The notes beneath the pieces are model-generated. The model worked only from the letters and a program-made list of their open reading frames with translations, was not told where the DNA came from and did not search any database. Positions 57,595-64,000 of a stretch of DNA of 64,000 nucleotides are shown here, piece by piece. Within the stretch, counting starts at the first letter, position 1. Every line of letters starts with the position of its first letter. Both the position numbers and the translations under genes were made by a program. The DNA comes from Synechococcus sp. MU1617 (GTDB lineage Bacteria; Cyanobacteriota; Cyanobacteriia; PCC-6307; Cyanobiaceae), in the NCBI RefSeq assembly GCF_020514235.1, contig NZ_VTLB01000002.1, positions 1-64,000 on the forward strand, read 5' to 3'.

Positions 57595-58723
57595 TTGCTG
57601 GATCTCACCGACTTCAAACGCGACCTCTCCGAACTCACTGACCGCCTGGGCAATGCCCAGGACTGTCTTTGACGTTCCTGCACTGAACGCAAGGCAACAG
57701 GATCTCGAACAACTCGCAGCCCAGCCCGATTTCTGGGATGACCAGCAGAACGCCCAGAAGCAGATGCGGCGTCTGGATGAGGTGAAAGCTCAGCTGTCTC
57801 AGCTGGCCGGATGGCGCGGTGCAGTCGATGACGCCCAGGCCACCCTTGAGCTCTACGAGCTGGAGCCCGATGAGGACCTGCTGCAGGAAGCCCAGAACGG
57901 CCTGAACCAGCTGCGCCAAGGGCTGGACCGCTGGGAGCTGGAGCGCCTGCTCAGCGGCGAATACGACAAAGAGGGGGCCGTTCTCAGCATCAATGCAGGC
58001 GCCGGTGGTACCGACGCCCAGGACTGGGCCCAGATGCTGCTGCGCATGTACACCCGCTGGGCGGAAGACCACGGCATGAAGGTGACCGTGGACGAACTCT
58101 CCGAAGGGGAAGAAGCCGGGATCAAGAGCTGCACGATCGAGATCGAAGGGCGCTACGCCTACGGCTACCTGCGCAACGAGAAAGGCACCCATCGCCTGGT
58201 GCGCATCTCACCGTTCAACGCCAACGACAAGCGCCAAACCAGCTTTGCCGGTGTGGAGGTGATGCCCAAGCTTGAGGAGGACGTCAAGCTCGACATTCCT
58301 GAAAAGGACCTGGAGATCACCACCAGCCGCTCGGGCGGCGCGGGAGGCCAGAACGTGAACAAGGTGGAAACGGCTGTGCGCATCCTGCACATCCCCACCG
58401 GGCTGTTTGTGCGCTGCACCCAGGAACGCTCCCAACTCCAGAACAAGGAAAAGGCGATGGCGTTGCTGATGGCCAAATTGCTGGTGATCGCCCAAGAGCA
58501 ACGGGCGGCCGAAATCGCCGACATCCGAGGCGACATCGTTGAAGCAGCCTGGGGCAACCAGATCCGCAACTACGTTTTTCAGCCCTATCAAATGGTGAAA
58601 GACCTGCGCACCAATGAAGAAACCAACGATGTGCAAGCCGTGATGGATGGGGCCCTGGACCCGTTCATCGACGCCTCTTTGCGCCAGGGTGTCGACAGCC
58701 CCGGCGCGGACGCCGATTCCTGA
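57595..58723 (+). CDS. prfB: Peptide chain release factor 2, programmed +1 frameshift
   Basis: RF2 recognises UGA and UAA. A 25-codon zero frame starts at TTG 57595 ([10 protein letters not shown]) and ends at CTT TGA (57667-57672). A +1 shift skipping T57670 continues as D-V-P-A-L-N for about 350 residues, total about 375. The anticodon-mimic SPF (ISPFNANDK) and the catalytic GGQ ([11 protein letters not shown]) are present. The ATG at 57653 in the second frame is not needed and is probably unused. Confidence 0.93.
57667..57673 (+). promoter_or_regulatory. prfB +1 frameshift site CTTTGAC
   Basis: CTT TGA C lies exactly at the end of the 25-codon leader frame. An AGGA-like stretch (CAGGAC, 57658-57663) lies just upstream, the position of the internal Shine-Dalgarno that aids shifting in E. 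coli prfB. RF2 can thereby control its own synthesis. Confidence 0.93.
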
Positions 58724-58727
58724 CCCC

Positions 58728-58892
58728 ATGGCCACCGAGAGCACCCCACCGCCGAGCTTCGTCAAACAGGCCATGCGCAACATGGTGCGCAAGGGCAGCA
58801 AGAGCCTGTTTCACTTCGGCCTCACCGCCATGGGATTGCTCGGCTTCATCACCCTCGTGGCTTGGCTGGGGCGTCCGACCCTGCCGGGGTAG
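58728..58892 (+). CDS. DUF3285 small membrane protein
   Basis: A 54-residue protein from ATG 58728, 4 bp after prfB. SFVKQAMRNMVRKGSKSLFHF leads into one hydrophobic helix (GLTAMGLLGFITLVAWL). This resembles the small cyanobacterial DUF3285 family. The role is unknown. A longer frame to the left overlaps prfB and is not credible. Confidence 0.82.
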   Translation: MATESTPPPSFVKQAMRNMVRKGSKSLFHFGLTAMGLLGFITLVAWLGRPTLPG

Positions 58893-58894
58893 GC

Positions 58895-59413
58895 ATGGAG
58901 CTCGACCTCGCACTGGATCGGGAGGGGGTGGCGATGGAACCCTCCGACAGCACCGATCTGCTTGATGAAACGGACTGGCTCCAGCAGTTGAAGCATTGGC
59001 TCAACAGCATCTGCGGGGATAAGAGCCTCGACTGCCCAACCCTGGTGCGCGCGGCGGAAGAGCTGAGCCTGGGGCTGCGCTTCACTGATGACGCCAACAT
59101 CGCGGATTTGAACAGCGCCTGGCGCCAGAAAACAGGCCCCACGGATGTCTTGTCGTTTGCCGCCCTCGACGACGCCGGCGACTGGATGGAAGGCCCCAGC
59201 ATCGAACTGGGAGACATCGTCGTTTCCCTGGAAACGGCCCGACGTCAGGCCCAGGAGCAGGGGCACAGCCTGCAGCGGGAATTGCGCTGGCTGGTGAGCC
59301 ATGGCCTGCTGCACCTGCTGGGCTGGGACCATCCCGATGAAGACAGCCTTGCCGCGATGCTGGCCCTGCAGGAAAGGCTTCTTGGGGATGAGTGGCCTGG
59401 ACAACCCGGGTAG
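58895..59413 (+). CDS. ybeY: Endoribonuclease YbeY
   Basis: A 172-residue rRNA-maturation RNase. The zinc site HGLLHLLGWDH is complete (H-x3-H-x5-H), and TGPTDVLSF is the upstream conserved block. Start ATG 58895; the ATG-less upstream piece is atypical. An N-terminal extension rich in Asp and Leu precedes the core. It is followed by dgkA, a common pairing. Confidence 0.95.
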   Translation: MELDLALDREGVAMEPSDSTDLLDETDWLQQLKHWLNSICGDKSLDCPTLVRAAEELSLGLRFTDDANIADLNSAWRQKTGPTDVLSFAALDDAGDWMEGPSIELGDIVVSLETARRQAQEQGHSLQRELRWLVSHGLLHLLGWDHPDEDSLAAMLALQERLLGDEWPGQPG

Positions 59414-59460
59414 TCTTCGAACAGCGGGCGTCTGCCCTGCGGAGTCCGAGTTCCGTTCCG

Positions 59461-59925
59461 ATGACCACCGAATCGCCCCGGAGACCATCCGCAGACGCAG
59501 CTTCGGAAGAGGTGGCGATGGTGCCTAACGGAATGCGACGACGGGGCAGCTGGCGCATCGCCGGTGATCTGCCGTCGAGTTTTCGCTACGCCGCCCAAGG
59601 CCTTGGTTACGCCTTCCTCACCCAGCGCAACTTCCGCATCCATGTGGTGACGGGCGTGGTGGTGTTTGGCCTGGCCACCTGGCTGCAACTGGATCTGATC
59701 CGCCTGGCCGTGCTGGTGCTTACGGTGGCGGCCGTTCTGGTGTTGGAGCTACTGAACACAGCGATGGAAGCGGTGGTGGATCTGGCCATTGGCCGGCGCT
59801 ATCACCCCTTGGCCCGCATCGCCAAAGACTGTGCTGCTGCCGCCGTACTGACGGCCGCCATCAGCTCTTTATTGATCGCTCTCTTTCTCCTACTTCCGCC
59901 GCTCTTGCTCCGCCTGGGGCTCTGA
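59461..59925 (+). CDS. dgkA: Diacylglycerol kinase, prokaryotic DgkA type
   Basis: A 154-residue membrane kinase (from ATG 59461). After a 35-residue basic start, [22 protein letters not shown] leads to three helices. [14 protein letters not shown] and [16 protein letters not shown] hold the catalytic Glu and Asp residues. It phosphorylates diacylglycerol or undecaprenol. Confidence 0.93.
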   Translation: MTTESPRRPSADAASEEVAMVPNGMRRRGSWRIAGDLPSSFRYAAQGLGYAFLTQRNFRIHVVTGVVVFGLATWLQLDLIRLAVLVLTVAAVLVLELLNTAMEAVVDLAIGRRYHPLARIAKDCAAAAVLTAAISSLLIALFLLLPPLLLRLGL

Positions 59926-59939
59926 CTTCCGATTCGCAG

Positions 59940-60533
59940 ATGCTGCTGGTCATCGACAACTACGACAGCTTCACCTTCAACCTGGTGCAGTACTTCGGTG
60001 AACTCGCGGCCCAGCATCCGGTGGCAGCCGATCTTCAGGTGCATCGCAACGACGCCATCAACCTCGAGCAGATCCGCGCCCTGAAGCCAGACGCGATCCT
60101 GCTCTCTCCAGGGCCAGGCGACCCTGATCAATCAGGTGTCTGCCTCGACATCCTCAAGGACCTCTCAGCAACGGTGCCCACCCTGGGGGTGTGCCTGGGC
60201 CATCAGGCCATCGCCCAGGTGTACGGCGGCCGAGTGGTGCGCGCCCAGCAGCAGATGCACGGCAAGACCTCACCGGTGCTGCATAAGGGCGACGGCGTGT
60301 TCGCAGGACTGCCTCAACCGCTGACGGCCACCCGCTATCACTCCCTGATCGCCGAGCGCGAAACCCTGCCGGACTGCCTCGAGGTGACCGCCTGGCTCGA
60401 GGACGGCACGATCATGGGCCTGCGGCATCGAGAGCATCACCACCTGCAGGGGGTGCAGTTCCACCCCGAAAGCGTGCTCACCGATCAAGGCCACCAACTG
60501 CTGGCCAATTTCCTGCGGGAAGCCGAGGGATAA
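59940..60533 (+). CDS. trpG: Glutamine amidotransferase, anthranilate/aminodeoxychorismate synthase component II
   Basis: A 197-residue class I amidotransferase. [14 protein letters not shown] starts it, the active Cys is in [15 protein letters not shown] and the His/Glu in [10 protein letters not shown]. It supplies ammonia to TrpE or PabB; the partner is not in the window, so TrpG and PabA cannot be separated. It follows dgkA by 14 bp. Confidence 0.92.
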   Translation: MLLVIDNYDSFTFNLVQYFGELAAQHPVAADLQVHRNDAINLEQIRALKPDAILLSPGPGDPDQSGVCLDILKDLSATVPTLGVCLGHQAIAQVYGGRVVRAQQQMHGKTSPVLHKGDGVFAGLPQPLTATRYHSLIAERETLPDCLEVTAWLEDGTIMGLRHREHHHLQGVQFHPESVLTDQGHQLLANFLREAEG

Positions 60534-60568
60534 CGCTGTTAGCGTCCAAAGCACGTTCAACCCCGCCC

Positions 60569-61291
60569 ATGTCCGTCCTGCGTTCCGCTGTGACCGCCGC
60601 TGCAGGCCTGGCACTCAGCCTCTCAAGTCCGGTCTTTGCGGGCGGTGGGGTGTCGATCAGCAGCTATGGGCAACGGGCCCTTCTGATCCAAGGCGGCGGC
60701 CAGTCGGTGCTGCTCAACCCCTACAAAGCCGTCGGTTGTGCAGCAGGCCAGCCCGAGCCCCGGCTAACGGCCGGCGTTGTTCTGGCCAACTCTGAACTTG
60801 CCGATGAAGGAGCCCGCGATGTGGCCGGCGGCCACTTTCTGGCCCAACCCGGGTCTTATCGCATCGGCGGGCTGAGCCTAGAGGGCTTCGCCAATCCCCA
60901 CGACCGGATGGGCGGACGCCGCTTTGGCAATGCAACCCTGTGGCGCTGGCAGCAGGGGGGCCTCAGCTTTGCCCATCTCGGTGCTACCGCTGGAGAGCTC
61001 ACAGCTGCCGACCGGGTGCTGCTCGGCAACCCCGATGTGCTGATCATCGGCGTTGGCGGCGGCAGCAAGATCTACAACGCCGAAGAAGCCGCGGCGGTGG
61101 TGAATCAGTTGAACCCCAAACGCGTCATCCCGGTGCAGTACGTCAACGGCGAAGCACCTGAAGGCTGTGATCAAGAGGGTGTGCAGCCCTTCCTCGACGC
61201 CATGGGTGGCACCGCCGTGCGCCGAGTGGGCCGAACCCAAACCCTGCCGGGCAACCTCGACGACACCACCGTGATCACGGTGATGCAGTAG
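60569..61291 (+). CDS. Secreted metallo-beta-lactamase-like protein, motif-degenerate
   Basis: A 240-residue protein with a signal peptide (residues 1-24, ending SSPVFA). The body follows UlaG/YtkL-like metallo-hydrolases: SISSYGQRALLIQGGGQSVLLNPY, then FAHLGATAGELTAAD and PDVLIIGVGGG. However, the zinc motif H-x-H-x-D-H is absent: the equivalent place reads VVLANSELADEG. It may be a non-catalytic binding protein. Downstream is the SUMF1-like gene, convergent with a 10-bp gap. Confidence 0.78.
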   Translation: MSVLRSAVTAAAGLALSLSSPVFAGGGVSISSYGQRALLIQGGGQSVLLNPYKAVGCAAGQPEPRLTAGVVLANSELADEGARDVAGGHFLAQPGSYRIGGLSLEGFANPHDRMGGRRFGNATLWRWQQGGLSFAHLGATAGELTAADRVLLGNPDVLIIGVGGGSKIYNAEEAAAVVNQLNPKRVIPVQYVNGEAPEGCDQEGVQPFLDAMGGTAVRRVGRTQTLPGNLDDTTVITVMQ

Positions 61292-61301
61292 CGGGAGACG
61301 T

Positions 61302-63107
61302 TCAAACGGACCAAATTGCTCCTTGTGAGATATATCCCAACTCAGTAAATCCGACTGCATCTGCCTCTAACTCTGAATACCCATAGGCGCCTGTGTTGGG
61401 ATTGAAATACCCAATAAATTGGACATCACCTTGATCCGGCGGTAGCGCATGGAAAGCTTCAACAGGATCTGAGTAGCCCCCGGCCTCCATCACCTCATTC
61501 ATCTGCTTCCGACCACGCACGATCCGACTTGTTCCAGTGACGTCATGGGTCATAGAGTAAAAGGGGCGACCGCCATCCTTTCTCGAAACATTGAAAAAGG
61601 AGCTGGGCATCGACACATATCCCCCATCTTCCTCTACCAGCAGTGCGATCGTGTCACCCAAACTGCTGGAGTAGTGAGTATCAAAAGTGGAAACAGAATC
61701 AGCACGCGTGACCACATTCTGACCAGTAATCACATCAGCTCGACTAGAACGCTTGAGGTTCTTGGCTGACTTCTTCGGCTCGTCATCACCCAGGAAACTC
61801 AAGCGAGCCCCACCATATTCATAGGCAGATCCGATGATTTGCCCGTAAGGATCTCCAGCTCCAGTTGCACTGATCCAAAGTTGATAGCCCGTAGCATTTG
61901 CGATGCCACCATGGGCACGAAATGCAACGGGCAACTGCTGGAGGTTCTCTGACAAATGAGGAATATCCATAGCGCCGGCGATGGTGTCGGTGTACTCGAC
62001 AATATTTCCACCCATGTCGTACGCCAACCAAGGTGATGGACTATCGGAGCCACCAACGTCCGTGACATTTGCATTTCCGTAGGTCTTACCCTCTGGCGCA
62101 TACCAAGGCTGCCAAAAAACACCAAAATTGTAGTTGGAATAGCCCTGATTTCTCTTTATTTTTTGATCAAGTTCCTTGATCTGAACTTCACCCGTATCAC
62201 TAACATTCACTTGAGCGAAAGGACTCTCAGCAGCCTTACCCTCAGCTAGACCTTGATCTTTCCCTTCCTGAGTAAACAGGGGAATCGGAGCTTCATTGCT
62301 AACAGTGGGGAAATAAAAGTAATTCGTTCCATTTCCAGTTTCCTCACCCGCATAATAGGCGGCCTTAATCCATTCATCCTGAGAGGGGAAGAACAGACCA
62401 TCAACATTTTGCCGCGACAGGAATGCATAATTTGAATCACTTAAATTATAGGAGCCATTATCAATCGTCTCAGAAAATTTATAATAACGATCCGTCACCT
62501 CAACATCAAAGCCGAGGGGACTCTTTCGCTGAGACTGCTTCTGCCCAACAGCCCCTCCGTTGGTTAGAGAATTAATGAAATATGCGAACTGAAATCCATT
62601 GATCATCATCACTGGCTTGTCCGCCCACACCGGATCAGCTACGGCATAGTGCTGACCATCTTCGGCATGATCGACATACAAAATTTGGCCTTGAAAATGA
62701 TTCACCAAAGGGTTATTTTTTTCATTCCAGAGCTTAACTTTGGTCCACGGCTGCTTTGGATTCTCACCCTCTGCATCAACAGCATTCAAAAAAGCACAAT
62801 ATTGAGCTGCAGTAATTTCAAATTGGCCAATGCCATACTCATAGGGAACACCCCCAACGACCTGGTAGTTAAAGAGAAGTTCCGATGTTGTGTCGATAGC
62901 GAAGGGTGCCACCGGCGAATTAACAGGATCGGCTGGAATCGTTTCTTCTGAAGGAGGAACAAATCCGCGAATCGCGACCCCTTCATTACCCGCTTGATCA
63001 ACGCCAGCAAAACTGAGCTTGATGTCGTAATTGTTTTGCCTCTGGCCCCTTAGGCGTTGATTTCTCAGACGTCGGTTCCTGAGGCGTCGCCTTCTCTGGA
63101 TGCTCAC
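61302..63107 (-). CDS. SUMF1/FGE-like protein with Arg-rich repeat N-terminus
   Basis: A 601-residue protein. Residues 85-110 (YGIGQFEITAAQYCAFLNAV) match the start of formylglycine-generating-enzyme-like domains. Later blocks LFFPSQDEWIKAAYY, PWLAYDMGGNIVEYTD and FRAHGGIA fit the same fold. The catalytic Cys pair of true FGE is not seen. Residues 5-22 are Arg-rich repeats. The C-terminal half (about 430-600) is unassigned. The gene is clearly AT-richer than its neighbours (about 35% GC in 62401-62460). GTG 63107 is the start. In frame, ATG 63176 is cut off by a TGA at 63117-63119. Confidence 0.75.
   Translation of the reverse strand: MSIQRRRRLRNRRLRNQRLRGQRQNNYDIKLSFAGVDQAGNEGVAIRGFVPPSEETIPADPVNSPVAPFAIDTTSELLFNYQVVGGVPYEYGIGQFEITAAQYCAFLNAVDAEGENPKQPWTKVKLWNEKNNPLVNHFQGQILYVDHAEDGQHYAVADPVWADKPVMMINGFQFAYFINSLTNGGAVGQKQSQRKSPLGFDVEVTDRYYKFSETIDNGSYNLSDSNYAFLSRQNVDGLFFPSQDEWIKAAYYAGEETGNGTNYFYFPTVSNEAPIPLFTQEGKDQGLAEGKAAESPFAQVNVSDTGEVQIKELDQKIKRNQGYSNYNFGVFWQPWYAPEGKTYGNANVTDVGGSDSPSPWLAYDMGGNIVEYTDTIAGAMDIPHLSENLQQLPVAFRAHGGIANATGYQLWISATGAGDPYGQIIGSAYEYGGARLSFLGDDEPKKSAKNLKRSSRADVITGQNVVTRADSVSTFDTHYSSSLGDTIALLVEEDGGYVSMPSSFFNVSRKDGGRPFYSMTHDVTGTSRIVRGRKQMNEVMEAGGYSDPVEAFHALPPDQGDVQFIGYFNPNTGAYGYSELEADAVGFTELGYISQGAIWSV
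63045..63089 (-). repeat. Three 15-bp repeats encoding (R/Q)RLR(N/G)
   Basis: On the minus strand CGACGCCTCAGGAAC, CGACGTCTGAGAAAT and CAACGCCTAAGGGGC are consecutive. They encode RRLRN, RRLRN and QRLRG, flanked by more Arg. The codons differ mostly at third positions while the amino acids stay similar, implying selection on the protein. The region is the N-terminus of the SUMF1-like protein. Confidence 0.85.
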
Positions 63108-63235
63108 GAGGGCTGATCAATTTTTCAAACTAAAAGCAGCCTGCAAACAAACCTTAAAAGTACGGGATTGCTTCATATCGGTGATTAGAAGTCACTCACC
63201 AACTGCGGCAAAACACCTAACAGCGCAGAAAGCAA

Positions 63236-64000
63236 TCAATTCAAGAGCTCGAGTTGGATCAACCGATCGGCCATGCTTGCACGATCCAACCCCGCAATGA
63301 GGCACAACAGCAACAACACCCTGGCTTTCTGGGGATTGAGGCTGCCTGCAGGCAGCAGCCCGAGCCGTTCGTCCTCGGGATTGCGGTGCACGGGTCCAGA
63401 CCCACAGCGGTTGGCCCGCAGCATCAACGGTCGTGGGCCAGCCCACGTCTCCAACACCCGACATTCGCCAACCGACAACTGGCCGGCGCCCGTCCCGGTG
63501 AACACCAGGCCTGCAACCCCGGCGTTGAGACAGACGCTGAGCAGGAGCGGCTCAGGCTCCACACACCCGTAAACGATCGGCACCTGGGGCCATTGCTCCG
63601 GTAAATCGAGCCCAGCGAAGGGCACCTGCCGGGGTCCACTCACCATGGCCAGATGAACGCCCACATCGTCCACCCACCCCAAGGGCCCGCTATCGGGACT
63701 GGCAAAGGCCCCCACCCCCTGGGTGGCCAGCTTGGTGACCCGCTCGGCGCCATGGATCTGTCCATCCATCACCACCAGAACGCCATGGCCGCGGGCTTCT
63801 GGACTTGAGGCCACCTGCACCGCCTGCAACAAATTGAGCGGCCCATCGGCACTGAGGGCCGTGGCTGGCCGCATCGCCCCCACCAGCACCACGGGCCGGG
63901 GATCGTCGATCAACAGCTGCAGCAACCAGGCGGTTTCCTCCAGCGTGTTGGTGCCATGGGTGATCACCACCCCGGCCAGCTCGGGGGCCGCCGCAAAGGC
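63236..64000 (-). CDS. L-asparaginase, 3'-terminal part
   Basis: A partial gene running off the right edge; about 254 residues are visible. VVITHGTNTLEETAWLL holds the second catalytic Thr/Asp-like block of type I/II asparaginases, followed by LVGAMRPATALSADGPLNLLQA. The first catalytic Thr is beyond the window. FTGTGAGQLSV matches the C-terminal domain. The gap to the SUMF1-like gene (63108-63235) contains no gene except a 19-codon open frame at 63117-63176. Confidence 0.92.
   Translation of the reverse strand, partial: AFAAAPELAGVVITHGTNTLEETAWLLQLLIDDPRPVVLVGAMRPATALSADGPLNLLQAVQVASSPEARGHGVLVVMDGQIHGAERVTKLATQGVGAFASPDSGPLGWVDDVGVHLAMVSGPRQVPFAGLDLPEQWPQVPIVYGCVEPEPLLLSVCLNAGVAGLVFTGTGAGQLSVGECRVLETWAGPRPLMLRANRCGSGPVHRNPEDERLGLLPAGSLNPQKARVLLLLCLIAGLDRASMADRLIQLELLN

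Noticed and set aside
57653-57670. ATG 57653 as the natural prfB start
   Set aside because: The 25-codon leader with CTTTGAC explains the frame better; this ATG is inside the leader.

Overview
This window is core chromosome of a marine unicellular cyanobacterium, most likely a marine Synechococcus (alpha-cyanobacterial, subcluster 5.1 type). The evidence is the gene content: psbD, ycf3, ycf34, chlM, pds-type carotenoid desaturation, plastoquinone-type NDH-1, phylloquinone genes, rpaA/rpaB, rbcR and pedR. The DNA is GC-rich and extremely compact, with almost no spacer over 150 bp. The strain and all names rest on reading motifs by eye; no database search was run.

Layout. 1-1350: 5' end of psbD, a UPF0367 gene, an orphan ABC ATPase, tRNA-Asn and its terminator. 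1351-9141: the response regulators rpaA and rpaB, with holB-tmk-copper ATPase, ycf3 and radA between them. 9122-16260: lipid operon plsX-fabH-fabD-plsC, then DUF218, tsaB, ycf34, a CCA-adding enzyme family gene and an RRM protein. 16256-25690: crtB-pds, ndhM, DUF3172, rbcR, an NnrU/Z-ISO-like gene, ndhF, ndhD and a LapA-like gene. 25749-29280: scpA, a nucleotide-sugar pyrophosphorylase, metF, pedR and a small unknown.

29317-36859 is one long minus-strand run: DUF3352, sixA, gltA, ndhA-I-G-E, nadK and a CYTH gene. 36877-46397: rhodanese, hrcA, trpB, SUI1, cysC, an AI-2E family transporter, a membrane unknown, purE, nagA, chlM, an RluA-like protein and a NarL-type regulator. 46437-50655: a secreted unknown, a NifS/IscS-like gene without a canonical start codon, rsmH, ndhH and DUF2752. 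51397-56366: phylloquinone genes menI, menE, menC, menA and menF. 56333-61291: gshB-grxC, prfB with a programmed +1 frameshift, DUF3285, ybeY, dgkA, a trpG/pabA gene and a metallo-beta-lactamase-like protein. 61302-63107 is an AT-richer gene with a formylglycine-generating-enzyme-like (SUMF1-like) domain and Arg-rich pentapeptide repeats. The window ends inside an asparaginase gene.

Functionally, eight NDH-1 subunits (M, F, D, E, G, I, A, H) lie here with nadK and rbcR, and the carotenoid, chlorophyll and phylloquinone genes supply the photosynthetic apparatus. Of 15 convergent gene pairs, nine overlap in coding sequence and five are 10 bp or less apart. I see no phage, insertion sequence, CRISPR array or obvious defence system. 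The least ordinary items are the SUMF1-like gene, the non-canonical start of the NifS-like gene, the RluA-like protein lacking the catalytic Asp, an 18-bp perfect inverted repeat after chlM, and several start-site or intergenic hairpins.
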